NCBI RefSeq assembly: GCF_002797495.1 | Contig: NZ_PGEZ01000001.1 | Location: 496,001-560,000 of the forward strand | Direction of reading: 5' to 3' | Source: Mumia flava | GTDB taxonomy: Bacteria; Actinomycetota; Actinomycetes; Propionibacteriales; Nocardioidaceae | DNA length: 64,000 nucleotides | Part shown: one piece after another, positions 45,699-55,588 of the stretch | Layout of the letters: the number at the start of each line of letters is the position of its first letter | Position numbering within the stretch: position 1 is the stretch's first letter | Position numbers and translations under genes: made by a program | Notes under the pieces: model-generated | Told to the model about the DNA's origin: nothing | Databases searched by the model: none | Seen by the model: only the letters and a program-made list of their open reading frames with translations

Positions 45699-46406
45699 TC
45701 AGTCTGCGTGCACCAGCGTGCCGATCTTCTCACCCCGGAGCACCGCGGCGATGTTGCCCTCACCCTCGATGCCGAAGACGGTCATCGGGAGCTTGTTCTC
45801 CATCAGCAGGGCGAACGCGGTCGCGTCGGCGACCCGCAGGCCCTGGCGGAGCGCCTCGGCGTAGGTGATCGAGTCGATCTTGGTCGCGGTCGGGTCCTGG
45901 TGCGGGTCGGCGGTGTAGACCCCGTCGACGCCGTTCTTGCCCATCAGCACGGTGTCGGCCCGGATCTCCAGGGCGCGCTGCGCGGCGACGGTGTCGGTCG
46001 AGAAGTACGGCATCCCCGCGCCCGCACCGAAGATCACGACGCGGCCCTTCTCCAGGTGCCGGATCGCGCGCCGCGGGATGTACGGCTCGGCCACCTGACC
46101 CATCGTGATCGCGGTCTGGACCCTGGTCTCGATCTCGAGCTTCTCGAGGAAGTCCTGGAGCGCCAGGCAGTTCATCACGATGCCCAGCATGCCCATGTAG
46201 TCGGCGCGGGCGCGGTCCATGCCCCGCTGCTGGAGCTCGGCGCCGCGGAAGAAGTTGCCGCCGCCGATCACGATCGCCACCTCGACCCCGGCTCGGACGC
46301 CGTCGACGATCTGGTGGGCGATGGCGTTCACGACGTCGGGGTCGACGCCGAGATGGCCGCCGCCGAACGCCTCGCCCGAGATCTTGAGGAGGACCCGTCG
46401 TGACAT
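45699..46406 (-). CDS. pyrH: Uridylate kinase
   Basis: Phosphorylates UMP to UDP. 235 residues. Nucleotide-binding [23 protein letters not shown]; active-site region [27 protein letters not shown]. Usually tsf-pyrH-frr are contiguous; here a DASS transporter gene lies between tsf and pyrH. Confidence 0.97.
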   Translation of the reverse strand: MSRRVLLKISGEAFGGGHLGVDPDVVNAIAHQIVDGVRAGVEVAIVIGGGNFFRGAELQQRGMDRARADYMGMLGIVMNCLALQDFLEKLEIETRVQTAITMGQVAEPYIPRRAIRHLEKGRVVIFGAGAGMPYFSTDTVAAQRALEIRADTVLMGKNGVDGVYTADPHQDPTATKIDSITYAEALRQGLRVADATAFALLMENKLPMTVFGIEGEGNIAAVLRGEKIGTLVHAD

Positions 46407-46490
46407 GGGGACGAGCCTATCCGATCGCCCACCGGCCGCCGGACGGCGGGAGCACGGGCTCGGCTGCGGCGCGGCCCCGCCAGGACGGCG

Positions 46491-48026
46491 TCAGTACGCG
46501 ATCCCGAACACCCACACCGCGAGCGTCATCGTCACGGTCGTGATGAGCACGACCCCGATCAGGTTGAGCCAGATCCCGCCCCGGATCATCTGGCTGATCG
46601 TGACGTACCCCGAGCCGAACGCGATCGCGTTCGGAGGCGTCGCCACCGGCAGCATGAACGCGCACGTGGCCGCGAGCGCGACCGGGATCGCCAGCAGGAG
46701 CGGATCGAGGTCCAGGCCGAGCGCCACGCCGCCCGCGACCGGCAGGAAGGTCGCTGCGGTCGCCGTGTTGCTCGTGAGCTCGGTCAGCAGCAGGACCCCG
46801 GCGGCGACGATGACGACGAGCAGGACGACCGGGACGCCGTCGAGACCCCCGGCCTGCTCGCCGATCCACTCGGTGAGTCCGCTCGAGGTGAACTGCGCCG
46901 AGAGCGCCAGGCCGCCGCCGAAGAGCAGCAGGACGCCCCACGGGAGCTTGACCGCCGCGTCCCAGTCGAGCAGGCGTACGCCGCGGGCCGCTCCGGCGGG
47001 CAGGAGGAAGAGGAGGACGGCGATCCCGACCGCGATTCCCGCGTCGCTGATCGGAGGCTCGTCGAAGACGAGTGGAAGGGTCACCCAGCTCGCTGCGGCG
47101 AGCACGAAGACGGCGAGCACGCGCCACTCGCCCTGCGACGTGGGCCCGAGCTTGTCCAGCTCGGCACCGAGCATCTCGCGTCCGCCCGGGATGTCGTCGA
47201 TCTCCGGCTTGAAGAGGACCTTGACCAGCATCCACCAGCAGATGACCAGGAACACGACCGCGAGCGGCAGGCCGACCAGCATCCACTGCCCGAAGCCGAT
47301 CTCGACGTCGTACTCGCTGTCCATGTAGCCGACCAGGAGCGTGTTCGGCGGCGTCCCGATGATCGTCGCGAGCGATCCCACCGAGGCGGCGTAGGCGATG
47401 CCCAGCATGAGCGCGGTCCCGAAGTTGGAGCGGATCACCGCCTCCTTCACCTCGCCGTCGTCCTCCGCCCCGATGTCGGTGACCAGCACGAGGACGGAGA
47501 CACCGATCGGGAGCATCATCACGGCCGTCGCGGTGTTCGACACCCACATGCTGATGAAGCCGGTCGCGACCATGAACCCCGCGACCACCATCGGCGGGTT
47601 CGTCCCCATCGCCCGCACGGTGAGGAGGGCGATCCGGCGGTGGAGGTTCCAGCGCTGCATCGCCAGAGCGAGCATGAAGCCGCCCATGAACAGGAAGATG
47701 ATGTTGTTGCCGTACGACGCCCCGACGTCGTCGACCGTGACGTCGTCGACGAGGACGGGGAAGATCAGCAGCGGCAGGAGCGCCGTCGCCGGGATCGGGA
47801 TCGCCTCGGTCATCCACCAGGCCGCCATCAGCGTGGCGGTGGCCGCGGTGATCCTCGCCGCGACGGCGAGGTCTCCAGGGAGCACCGCGTACACCAGGAG
47901 CGCGAGCGCGACCCCTGCGACGACGCCGCCCCACCGGATCCGGTTCCTGCGCACCGGCACCTCCGCCGCCTGCGCTCCCGGCGACTCGTCCCGGCCGTGT
48001 CCCCGATCGAAGACGTCCGTGCTCAT
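46491..48026 (-). CDS. DASS-family sodium/anion symporter
   Basis: Membrane carrier for dicarboxylates or similar anions. 511 residues from ATG 48026 with AGGAGGGCAG upstream. About 11-13 hydrophobic segments. Both Ser-Asn-Thr motifs are intact: MWVSNTATAVMMLP (near 140) and ELTSNTATAATFLP (near 440), plus IGTPPN and VATPPNAIAFGSG. Substrate (succinate, citrate, sulfate or other) cannot be told. It interrupts the otherwise conserved tsf-pyrH junction and has its own good ribosome-binding site; there is a terminator on its upstream side. Confidence 0.92.
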   Translation of the reverse strand: MSTDVFDRGHGRDESPGAQAAEVPVRRNRIRWGGVVAGVALALLVYAVLPGDLAVAARITAATATLMAAWWMTEAIPIPATALLPLLIFPVLVDDVTVDDVGASYGNNIIFLFMGGFMLALAMQRWNLHRRIALLTVRAMGTNPPMVVAGFMVATGFISMWVSNTATAVMMLPIGVSVLVLVTDIGAEDDGEVKEAVIRSNFGTALMLGIAYAASVGSLATIIGTPPNTLLVGYMDSEYDVEIGFGQWMLVGLPLAVVFLVICWWMLVKVLFKPEIDDIPGGREMLGAELDKLGPTSQGEWRVLAVFVLAAASWVTLPLVFDEPPISDAGIAVGIAVLLFLLPAGAARGVRLLDWDAAVKLPWGVLLLFGGGLALSAQFTSSGLTEWIGEQAGGLDGVPVVLLVVIVAAGVLLLTELTSNTATAATFLPVAGGVALGLDLDPLLLAIPVALAATCAFMLPVATPPNAIAFGSGYVTISQMIRGGIWLNLIGVVLITTVTMTLAVWVFGIAY

Positions 48027-48097
48027 CTGCCCTCCTGTGACCGTGGTCACCCCACACCGTAGAGGCCGCCAGACGTGGGCACAGGTCGCCACGCACG

Positions 48098-48135
48098 CGA
48101 ACGGCCCCCGCAGGAATCCCTGCGGGGGCCGTTCG
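48098..48135 (-). terminator. Strong terminator after tsf
   Basis: A perfect 17-bp stem CGAACGGCCCCCGCAGG (48098-48114) with its complement at 48119-48135 and a 4-base loop AATC. It lies past the tsf stop at 48182 and before the DASS gene. Confidence 0.85.
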
Positions 48136-48181
48136 TCGGGCCATCGGCCCGGGCGACGACCGGATCGGCCGTCGCGTCGAC

Positions 48182-49006
48182 TCAGGCGCCGATCTCGATG
48201 TGCGCGAACCGCGTCACCTTGAGCCCGGCCTCGTCGAGAACCTGGCTGACCGACTTCTTCTGCTCGGTCACCGACGGCTGGTCGAGCAGCACGGTGTCCT
48301 TGAAGAAGGCGTTGACCTTGCCCTCGACGATCTTCGGGATCGCCTGCTCCGGCTTGCCGTCCTCGCGGGCGGCCGCCTCGGCGATCTCGCGCTCCTTGGC
48401 CACGACGTCGGCCGGGACCTCGTCGCGGGTGAGGTAGCGCGGGCGCATCGCGGCGACCTGCATGGCCACGCCGCGCGCGACCTCCTCGTCCTCGCCGTGG
48501 AACTCGATCAGCACGCCGACGGCCGGCGGCAGGTCGCTGGCCCGCCGGTGGAGGTAGGTGGCCGTGCGGCCCTCGCCGGACAGGACGGCCACCCGGCCGA
48601 GCTCGAGCTTCTCGCCGATGATCGCGGCGAGCGAGCCGATCTTGTCGGCCACGGTCGTGCCGTCGCCGCTGTCGGTGGCCGCGAACTCCTCGGCCGTCGC
48701 CGGCCTGGTGGAGTCGGCGAGCGCGGCGAGCTCCTCGGCCAGCGCGATGAACTGGTCGTTCTTCGCGACGAAGTCGGTCTCGGCGTTCAGCTCGATGATC
48801 GCGTCACCGGAGGCCGCCACCAGACCGGCGGTGGCCTCGCGCTCGGCGCCGCGCTTCTCGGCCTTCGCCGCACCGTGCACGCGCAGGATCTCGACGGCCT
48901 TGTCGTAGTCGCCCTCGGCCTCGGTGAGCGCCTTCTTCGCGTCCATCATCCCCGCGCCGGTCGCGTCGCGGAGCTTCTTCACCTCTGCTGCAGAGATGTT
49001 CGCCAT
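48182..49006 (-). CDS. tsf: Elongation factor Ts
   Basis: Nucleotide-exchange factor for EF-Tu. 274 residues. N-terminal [27 protein letters not shown] (quoted as landmark, residues 1-27), then [18 protein letters not shown], the core that contacts EF-Tu. Shares an operon with rpsB 85 bases upstream and is followed by a strong terminator, which cuts it off from pyrH. Confidence 0.97.
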   Translation of the reverse strand: MANISAAEVKKLRDATGAGMMDAKKALTEAEGDYDKAVEILRVHGAAKAEKRGAEREATAGLVAASGDAIIELNAETDFVAKNDQFIALAEELAALADSTRPATAEEFAATDSGDGTTVADKIGSLAAIIGEKLELGRVAVLSGEGRTATYLHRRASDLPPAVGVLIEFHGEDEEVARGVAMQVAAMRPRYLTRDEVPADVVAKEREIAEAAAREDGKPEQAIPKIVEGKVNAFFKDTVLLDQPSVTEQKKSVSQVLDEAGLKVTRFAHIEIGA

Positions 49007-49091
49007 CGTCTCGTCTCTTCTCGTCGTGTCGTTCGTGATCGCTCAGCGTTCGTGGCCGCGTCAGCGACCGTGCGGTGTTGACCGGTGACGC

Positions 49092-50006
49092 TCAGGCGTC
49101 AGCGGGCTTGCCCTCGGCGAGGTTCTCCTCGGCCTGGGCGGTCTCCTCGGCGACCTCGGCCGGGGTGTCGTCGGCCGACGCCGACTCCTGGACCTCGGCC
49201 TGCGCAGCCTCCGTGGTGACCGGGTCGGTGCCCTCGGCGAGCTCGCGCTCCCACTCGGCCAGCGGCTCGCCGGCGGCGACCTGGTCGGTCTGGGCCGCGG
49301 CGTCCTCCTTGCCGGCGCCGCGCTCGATCAGGCCCTCGCCCACGGCGTCGGCGACGACGCGGGTGAGCAGGGTGACGGAGCGGATCGCGTCGTCGTTGCC
49401 CGGGATCGGGTACTCGACGTCGTCGGGGTCGCAGTTGGTGTCGAGGATCGCGACGACCGGGATGCCCAGCTTCTTCGCCTCGTCGACGGCCAGGTGCTCC
49501 TTCTTGGTGTCGATCACCCACACCGCCGACGGGGTCCGGGTCATGCCGCGGATGCCGCCGAGCGAGCGCTCGAGCTTGTCGTGCTCGCGCTTGAGGCCGA
49601 GCAGCTCCTTCTTGGTGCGGCCCGAGCCGGCGACGTCGTCGAAGTCGACCTCGTCGAGCTCCTTGAGACGCTTGATCCGCTCGTTGACGGTCGAGAAGTT
49701 GGTGAGCATGCCGCCCAGCCAGCGGTGGTTCACGTACGGCATGCCGACGCGGGTCGCCTGCTCGGAGATGGCCTCCTGCGCCTGGCGCTTCGTGCCGACG
49801 AACAGGATCGTGCCGCCGCGGGCGACGGTGGTCTTCACGAAGTCGTACGCGCGGTCGATGTACGCGAGCGACTGCTGCAGGTCGATGATGTAGATGCCGT
49901 TGCGCTCGGTCAGGATGAAGCGCTTCATCTTCGGGTTCCAGCGGCGGGTCTGGTGTCCGAAGTGGACACCGCTCTCGAGCAGCTGGCGCATGGTCACGAC
50001 GGCCAT
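49092..50006 (-). CDS. rpsB: 30S ribosomal protein S2
   Basis: 304 residues from ATG 50006 ([20 protein letters not shown]), with AAGGAGGAA 6 bases upstream; a longer frame to 50159 lacks this. S2 signatures: [49 protein letters not shown] long acidic, Ala/Glu-rich tail (from about 245) extends beyond the conserved core, as in other actinobacteria. Confidence 0.97.
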   Translation of the reverse strand: MAVVTMRQLLESGVHFGHQTRRWNPKMKRFILTERNGIYIIDLQQSLAYIDRAYDFVKTTVARGGTILFVGTKRQAQEAISEQATRVGMPYVNHRWLGGMLTNFSTVNERIKRLKELDEVDFDDVAGSGRTKKELLGLKREHDKLERSLGGIRGMTRTPSAVWVIDTKKEHLAVDEAKKLGIPVVAILDTNCDPDDVEYPIPGNDDAIRSVTLLTRVVADAVGEGLIERGAGKEDAAAQTDQVAAGEPLAEWERELAEGTDPVTTEAAQAEVQESASADDTPAEVAEETAQAEENLAEGKPADA

Positions 50007-50190
50007 GGCGTTCCTCCTTGTGCAGGGCGCGGACGCCCGTCCTGGTTGTCGTGCCGACACCGGTCGTCGGCACCCTGGCGCCCGTACGTGGCCCGCCCCG
50101 TCGAGACGGGGACCAGGACCGCGCATCCGGAGAACCGGCGGTCGGGCGCGCGAAGTCACCTCGGCGGACCGAGGTGCTCGGACCAGTCTA
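50007..50190 (-). promoter_or_regulatory. rpsB promoter and structured leader
   Basis: TAGACT on the minus strand (50185-50190) is a likely -10 with a poor -35. The transcript leader of about 170 bases would fold into two hairpins: CCCCGT/ACGGGG (50096-50111) and GTGCCGAC/GTCGGCAC (50051-50073), the latter about 45 bases before the start codon. S2 leaders are autoregulated in several phyla; whether this one is remains inference. Confidence 0.4.
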
Positions 50191-50285
50191 GGGCACGCCG
50201 TGAAACCAGCGAAATCCTCGTGGCCCGACGCCGCCGGCCGCCCGGTCCGGACCGGGCGAGCGACGGCCTCGAGCCCGCGGCGGCG

Positions 50286-50813
50286 TCAGCGCGGCTGGCC
50301 GAAGACCTGCGCGACCCAGACCGTTCCCGACGCGTCGCGGGCCATCCCGACGCCGATCCGGCGGTAGCGCCGCTGGAGGATGTTCGCGCGGTGGCCCGGC
50401 GACGCCATCCACGCGCGGACCACCCGGCGCGGCCAGACGTAGCCGTACGCGATGTTCTCGCCCACCATCCAGGCGTTGCAGCGGTCGAGGACCGGTCGGA
50501 GGTTCTGGTGGGTGAGCCGCCCGTTCCGTGCGATCCGGTTCGCCGAGCGCTGCGCGAACCGGTCCAGGCACGCCGACCGTCTCAGACCCCGCAGTCCTCG
50601 GTTCGTGCGCTTGCGGTTCGTGTGCCGGACCACACGACGTTCGTAGACCCCCGGTCTGAGTCCCCGGCGTGCGGCGGCCAGGGCGCCCGGCGTGCTGCCG
50701 GGCACGCCGGCGGAGGCCGCACGTCCGGCGGGCGACGCGGTGGTCGTCGCGGTCGCGGCCGGCGCGACCAGCAATGATGCCGCCAGGGCGGCGATGGTGA
50801 CGATGATGCGCAT
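50286..50813 (-). CDS. Secreted CAP-domain (SCP/PR1-like) protein
   Basis: 175 residues. Signal peptide MRIIVTIAALAASLLVAPAA (about 1-24). The CAP domain (about 60-175) shows HTNRKRTNRG, GLRGLRRSACLDRFAQRSANRIA, GENIAYGYVWPRRVVRAWMASPGHRANIL (quoted in part) and VGMARDASGTVWVAQVF. Resembles YkwD/CAP proteins of Gram-positive bacteria. Diverges from the M23 peptidase gene, another exported envelope protein. Biochemical role unknown. Confidence 0.88.
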   Translation of the reverse strand: MRIIVTIAALAASLLVAPAATATTTASPAGRAASAGVPGSTPGALAAARRGLRPGVYERRVVRHTNRKRTNRGLRGLRRSACLDRFAQRSANRIARNGRLTHQNLRPVLDRCNAWMVGENIAYGYVWPRRVVRAWMASPGHRANILQRRYRRIGVGMARDASGTVWVAQVFGQPR

Positions 50814-50929
50814 GGAGTTCCCCCGTTCAGCACGGGCGGAGGAAAGGTCCGGTCGTCGTCCCCAGGCCCCCCGACCCGGTCTGCTCGTCCCCAGATTCCC
50901 TTGTGCGGCCAGGCTAGCCGCGATCCACG

Positions 50930-51865
50930 ATGTTGCATGGCGAGGTGACCCGGACCCGCGCCCTGCTCCTCCTCGCCCTCGCTCTCACCGTCGCCGCGCT
51001 CCCCGCCTCCGGCTCCGCCGCGTACGCGGCGTGGGACTGGCCGGTCGACGGAGGCGAGGTCGCCGCCGGGTACCTCCCGCCGACGAGCCCGTACGGGCCG
51101 GGACACCGTGGCCTCGACGTCGCGGCACCGACCGGCTCCGTGGTCCGGGCGGTCGCGGCGGGCACGGTGACGTTCGCCGGGCGGGTGGCGGGGGTCGGGG
51201 CCGTCACGGTCGACCACGGTGGACGCCGGTCGACGTACCAGCCGGTCGTGGCGGTCGTCCGGTCCGGCGCGGAGGTCTCCCGAGGCGAGCCCCTCGGCCG
51301 GCTGAGCCCGGTCGGGAGCCACTGCGGCCCGAGGGCCTGCTTGCACCTCGGCCGGATCGAGGCGGACGGCTACGCCGATCCGCTGGCGCTGCTGTCCCCC
51401 CAGGCGCAGGTGCGGCTGTTCCCGCCGCACGGTCCCGCCCCGGTGCCGCCGGAGCCGGAGCGCGTCGTGCCCAGCGGCGATCTTCTGATGCCGGTCGACG
51501 CGCCGGTCACGTCCCGTTTCGGGATGCGGGTCCACCCGGTGACCGGGGTCCACAAGCTCCACGACGGGACGGACTTCGGGGCCTCCTGCGGTACGCCGGT
51601 GCGCGCCGCGGACGCCGGGACCGTGTCGTCCGTGGGGTCGGTGCCGGGCTACGGCAACCGCGTCCGCATCGAGCACGGTGGCGCGACGGCGACGACCTAC
51701 AACCACCTCGCCTCCTTCGCCGTGGGGGCCGGCGAGCCCGTCGCGCAGGGGCAGACGGTCGGTGCGGTCGGCTCGACCGGACTGTCGACGGGGTGCCACC
51801 TGCACCTCAGCGTGCTCCTCGGCGGGCAGCCGGTCGATCCCGAGCCGTTGCTGACCGCTCCCTGA
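50930..51865 (+). CDS. Exported M23 metallopeptidase with two LytM-like domains
   Basis: 311 residues from ATG 50930; GTG 50945 is an alternative that still leaves a complete signal peptide (ALLLLALALTVAALPASGSA). Two M23 domains follow. Domain 1 (about 35-150): HRGLDVAA keeps His and Asp, but the second site reads ACLHLGR instead of HxH, so catalysis is doubtful. Domain 2 (about 185-305): KLHDGTDFGA, TYNHLASF and GCHLHLSV keep all ligands. Probably a peptidoglycan endopeptidase or amidase activator at the cell wall. Confidence 0.9.
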   Translation: MLHGEVTRTRALLLLALALTVAALPASGSAAYAAWDWPVDGGEVAAGYLPPTSPYGPGHRGLDVAAPTGSVVRAVAAGTVTFAGRVAGVGAVTVDHGGRRSTYQPVVAVVRSGAEVSRGEPLGRLSPVGSHCGPRACLHLGRIEADGYADPLALLSPQAQVRLFPPHGPAPVPPEPERVVPSGDLLMPVDAPVTSRFGMRVHPVTGVHKLHDGTDFGASCGTPVRAADAGTVSSVGSVPGYGNRVRIEHGGATATTYNHLASFAVGAGEPVAQGQTVGAVGSTGLSTGCHLHLSVLLGGQPVDPEPLLTAP

Positions 51866-51897
51866 GCCGTCCGCGCCAGAACGCGTGCCGACCCGGC

Positions 51898-52839
51898 TCA
51901 GGCCCGTGGGTGAGCCAGGCGATAGGCAGCCCGGAGGCGCTCGGAGCTCACGTGGGTGTAGACCTGCGTGGTCGCCAGGGACGCGTGCCCGAGCAGCTCC
52001 TGGACCGAGCGCAGGTCCGCCCCGCCCTCGAGCAGGTGCGTCGCGGCGGTGTGACGCAGACCGTGGGGCCCCAGGTCGGGCGCACCGTCGACGTCTTCGA
52101 GCCGGGCGTGCACGGTCCGGCGGACGGTCCGCGGGTCGATCCGGCCACCGCGGCGGCCCACGAACACCGCGGGCCCGCCGTGGACGGCCAGGTCGGGACG
52201 GCACGCGAGCCACCGGTCCAGCGCGTGCGCAGCCGGAGCGCCGAACGGCACCGACCGCTCCTTGGCGCCCTTGCCGAGCACCCGGACGACCCCCCGCTGC
52301 CGGTCGAGGTCGTCGACGTCCAGCGAGCACAGCTCCGCGACGCGGATCCCGGTGGCGTACAGCAGCTCGAGGATCGCCAGGTCGCGCACCGCGACCGCGC
52401 GAGCAGCCGGGTCGCCACCGGTCTCCTCGTCCTCGCAGCGCCGGGCGGCCGCGTCGAGCAGGGCACGCACGTCACCGTCCTTGAGGACGCCCGGGAGCTC
52501 CCGATGGCGGCGTGGGCTCGCGAGGTGCGCGCCGGGATCCGCGTCCGCGCGGCCGGTGCGCACCATCCAGGCGGTGAACCGTCGTACGGCGGCCGCGCGC
52601 CGCGCCAGCGTGCTGCGGGACCGCCCGCGGACCTGCTGGGCGGCGAGGAAGCTGCGCAGATCCGCGAGCCCGAGCGCCCCCGGGTCGGTGACCCGGCGGG
52701 CGACGGCGTGCGCGGCCAGCTGGTCGAGATCACCGCGGTAGGCACGGACGGTGTGGTCGCTCAGCCCGCGCTCGGCCGCGAGGTGTCGTTCGTAGGCCTC
52801 GAGCGCATCGGCCCACGCGACCGGGTGGTCTCCGCTCAC
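51898..52839 (-). CDS. xerC: Tyrosine recombinase XerC
   Basis: Resolves chromosome dimers at dif. 313 residues from GTG 52839, overlapping dprA by 4 bases; the frame is open much further upstream but only as the reverse reading of dprA. N-terminal core-binding SAM-like domain (about 1-90). Catalytic residues: Arg in ATGIRVAELCSL, His-x-x-Arg in PHGLRHTAATHLL, His in LLGHASLATTQVYTH with the nucleophilic Tyr. Confidence 0.93.
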   Translation of the reverse strand: MSGDHPVAWADALEAYERHLAAERGLSDHTVRAYRGDLDQLAAHAVARRVTDPGALGLADLRSFLAAQQVRGRSRSTLARRAAAVRRFTAWMVRTGRADADPGAHLASPRRHRELPGVLKDGDVRALLDAAARRCEDEETGGDPAARAVAVRDLAILELLYATGIRVAELCSLDVDDLDRQRGVVRVLGKGAKERSVPFGAPAAHALDRWLACRPDLAVHGGPAVFVGRRGGRIDPRTVRRTVHARLEDVDGAPDLGPHGLRHTAATHLLEGGADLRSVQELLGHASLATTQVYTHVSSERLRAAYRLAHPRA

Positions 52840-54014
52840 TCCCTGAGTGTCGGGCGACCGTCCGCCGGCTCCAAGTCGGCGCGCCGGACCAGCCGCCACC
52901 CGCGCTCGGTGCGCGCGACCAGGCCCGCGGCGGCGAGGGACCGGAGCGTCGCCTCGACGTCGTCGGGGCGACGCCCGATCTCGTCGGCCAGCCGGGGGCC
53001 GCTGATCCCGCCCGCAGCCGGCACCTCCTCCAGGACCTGCCGGGCGCGCGGCGCCAGCGCATCCCACCAGGTCGACGCCGCGCGGCTGCCGGGCGTCCGC
53101 GCCAGCCCGTCCGCGAGCAGGCCGCCGTGGTCCTCCAGGACGTCGGCCGCGCTCGCGGCCAGCACCGCCCGGCCGTCGCGGATCGCCTGGTGGACCCCGC
53201 TCGACGAGCGGTTGGTCACGGGCCCGGGCACCGCGTGCACGAGACGGCCGAGCTCCGCGGCCCAGCCCAGGGTGTTGAGGGCGCCGCTGCGGACGGCGGC
53301 CTCCACGACGACCGTCCCGGCTCCGAGCGCGGCGATCAGCCGGTTGCGTGTCAGGAACCGTGCCCGGGTCGGGGCCGAGCCCGGCGGCTGCTCGCTCACG
53401 ACCGCCCCGACCTCCGAGAGGCGGGTGAGCAGACCGGCGTGCGCACGGGGGTAGTCGACGTCGGCGCCGCACGCGAGCACGGCCAGGGTCGGTCCGCCGA
53501 CCGCGAGCGCACCGCGGTGTGCCGCACCGTCGATCCCGAGCGCCGCTCCGCTGAGGACGCACCGACCCGACTCGGCGAGGTCGGCCGCGAGATCGGCGGC
53601 CACGTCGCAGCCGTAGGCGGTGGCGTCGCGGGACCCGACCACGGCGACCCCGCCGTCCGCGGCCAGGTCGCGGCGACCGCGCATCCACAGCCCGAGCGGG
53701 CGTCCCGCCACGCCCGCGTGGACTCCGACGTGATCGAGGTCGTCGAGCGGCGCCGGCCAGTCGGCGTCGCCCGGGCACACCCAGCGCAGGCGCGCGTCAC
53801 GCGCACGCGCCAGCGTGCTCGCGACCCGCGCCTCCAACGAGCGCGCTCGTGCTCGCCACGGCTCCGGGATGCCTGGGTCGCCGGCGCGGACGGCCTCGAG
53901 CACCGCGCCCGGCTCCCGGTCGACCAAGGCTGCCGCCAGTCGGGGATCTCCGGCCTCCACGACCAGCGAGAGCGCCATCCGGTCGCGGCGAGCCGACCGG
54001 TCGGCGCCGCTCAC
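52836..54014 (-). CDS. dprA: DNA-processing protein DprA/Smf
   Basis: Loads RecA on single-stranded DNA in natural transformation. 392 residues from GTG 54014, overlapping comM by 4 bases. Rossmann-fold core: VAVVGSRDATAYGCDVA, LSGAALGIDGAAHRGAL, LAVLACGADVDYPRAHA. A C-terminal winged-helix region (about 320-385) closes the protein. Whether the organism is naturally competent is not known from this window. Confidence 0.94.
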   Translation of the reverse strand: MSGADRSARRDRMALSLVVEAGDPRLAAALVDREPGAVLEAVRAGDPGIPEPWRARARSLEARVASTLARARDARLRWVCPGDADWPAPLDDLDHVGVHAGVAGRPLGLWMRGRRDLAADGGVAVVGSRDATAYGCDVAADLAADLAESGRCVLSGAALGIDGAAHRGALAVGGPTLAVLACGADVDYPRAHAGLLTRLSEVGAVVSEQPPGSAPTRARFLTRNRLIAALGAGTVVVEAAVRSGALNTLGWAAELGRLVHAVPGPVTNRSSSGVHQAIRDGRAVLAASAADVLEDHGGLLADGLARTPGSRAASTWWDALAPRARQVLEEVPAAGGISGPRLADEIGRRPDDVEATLRSLAAAGLVARTERGWRLVRRADLEPADGRPTLRE

Positions 54015-55588
54015 CGCAGCACCTCCGCGAGGAACGTCTCCGTCAGCCCGGCATCGTCGCGGAGCCGCCACGCGGCCTCGACGTCGTCGTCGCAGGGCCG
54101 GTCGTGGCCGAGCAGGTCCGCGACGGTCCAGGCCACCCGCACCACGCGATCGACGCTGCGCGCATTCGCCCGGCCCCTCCGGACCCGCGACGTCAGGGCC
54201 TCCTCCGCGTCGGGGACCAGCCCGTGCTCGCGAAGGACGGCTCCGGGGACCCCGGCGTTCGCACGCTGTCCGTGCTCGCCCCAGCGTCGGTGCTGGCGGG
54301 CCCGGGCCTCAGCGACCAACGCCTGAGCCCGCTCGGTCGTGCCCCGTTGCGTGACCCCGCCGCCCGGCCGGTGCTGGGCCGAGGGCGACCGGAGGGTCAA
54401 CCGCAGGTCGATCCGGTCGCGCACCGGGGCCGAGATCCGCTCCCCGTAGCGACGGCGCGCCACGGGGAGGCACGAGCACGCCTCGCCGACCTCGGCTCGT
54501 TCCCCGCAGCCGCAGGGGTTGGCGGCGAGCACGAGCTGGAACTGCGCCGGGAAGGTCGCGGTCTGGGCCGCACGCGAGATCGTCACGCGCCCGCTCTCCA
54601 GCGGCTGACGCAGCGCGTCGAGCACGTCGCGCCGGAACTCCGGCGCCTCGTCCATGAAGAGGACGCCGTGATGTGCCAGGCTCATCGCACCCGGTCGGAT
54701 GCCGCGGCTGCCCCCGCCGACGAGCGCGACCGCGGACGCGGTGTGGTGCGGGTCGACGAACGGCGGCCGCCGAAGCAGCGGCGCGTCGGCCGACACGAGG
54801 CCCGCGACCGAGTGGACGGCCGCTGTCTCCATCGCCTGCTGGTGGTCCAGGTCGGGCAGCAGCCCGGGCAGCCGGTGGGCGAGCATCGTCTTGCCGACGC
54901 CGGGCGGGCCGGTCAGCATCAGGTGGTGGCCCCCGGCGGCGGCGACCACCAGTGCGGCCCGACCGGGGTCCTGCCCGACGACGTCGGCGAGGTCCAGGGC
55001 TTCCAACCGGTCGGCGTCGCCGAACGGGACGGCGATCGCGGACATCTCGACGACGGGCGGCTCGGAAGGCTCCGGCTCGCCCCGCAGCAGTGCAGCGGCA
55101 TGGCACAACGACCGGACGCCGACCACCCTGGCACCCGGGACGAGGGCTGCCTCGGCGGCGTTCGCCTCGGGGACGAGCACGGCCTCGCAGCCCGCGGCGA
55201 CCGCGGCGACCGTCGCCGGGAGCACCCCGGCCACGGCGCGCAGCCGCCCGTCGAGGGCGAGCTCGCCCAGCACCGCGGCGCGCGCGAGCCGGTCCTGGGG
55301 CACGTACGCCTGGCTCGCCAGCACGGCCAGCGCGATCCCCAGGTCGAACGACGCGCCCGACTTCGGCAGGTCGGCCGGCGAGAGGTTGATGGTGACCTTG
55401 CGGTCGGGCCAGGGCAGCCGGCTGTTCGCGACCGCCGCCCGGCAGCGGTCACGGGACTCGGCCAGCGACGTGTCGGGCAGGCCGACGAGGACGGTGCGCG
55501 GCAGACCCGCGCTGACGTCGACCTCGATCTCGACCATCCGGCCCTGCATCCCGGACAGGGCCACCGACCGCGTCCTCCCGACGCCCAT
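54011..55588 (-). CDS. comM: Mg-chelatase-like AAA+ ATPase ComM/YifB
   Basis: 525 residues. N-terminal Lon-protease-like ChlI domain (VEIEVDVSAGLPRTVLVGLPDTS), then AAA+ module: Walker A LTGPPGVGKTMLA, Walker B VLFMDEAPEF, sensor ANPCGCG followed by a Cys cluster (CSCLP). ComM is a branch-migration helicase promoting recombination of transforming DNA. Coupled to yraN (one-base overlap) and dprA (4-base overlap). Confidence 0.95.
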   Translation of the reverse strand: MGVGRTRSVALSGMQGRMVEIEVDVSAGLPRTVLVGLPDTSLAESRDRCRAAVANSRLPWPDRKVTINLSPADLPKSGASFDLGIALAVLASQAYVPQDRLARAAVLGELALDGRLRAVAGVLPATVAAVAAGCEAVLVPEANAAEAALVPGARVVGVRSLCHAAALLRGEPEPSEPPVVEMSAIAVPFGDADRLEALDLADVVGQDPGRAALVVAAAGGHHLMLTGPPGVGKTMLAHRLPGLLPDLDHQQAMETAAVHSVAGLVSADAPLLRRPPFVDPHHTASAVALVGGGSRGIRPGAMSLAHHGVLFMDEAPEFRRDVLDALRQPLESGRVTISRAAQTATFPAQFQLVLAANPCGCGERAEVGEACSCLPVARRRYGERISAPVRDRIDLRLTLRSPSAQHRPGGGVTQRGTTERAQALVAEARARQHRRWGEHGQRANAGVPGAVLREHGLVPDAEEALTSRVRRGRANARSVDRVVRVAWTVADLLGHDRPCDDDVEAAWRLRDDAGLTETFLAEVLR

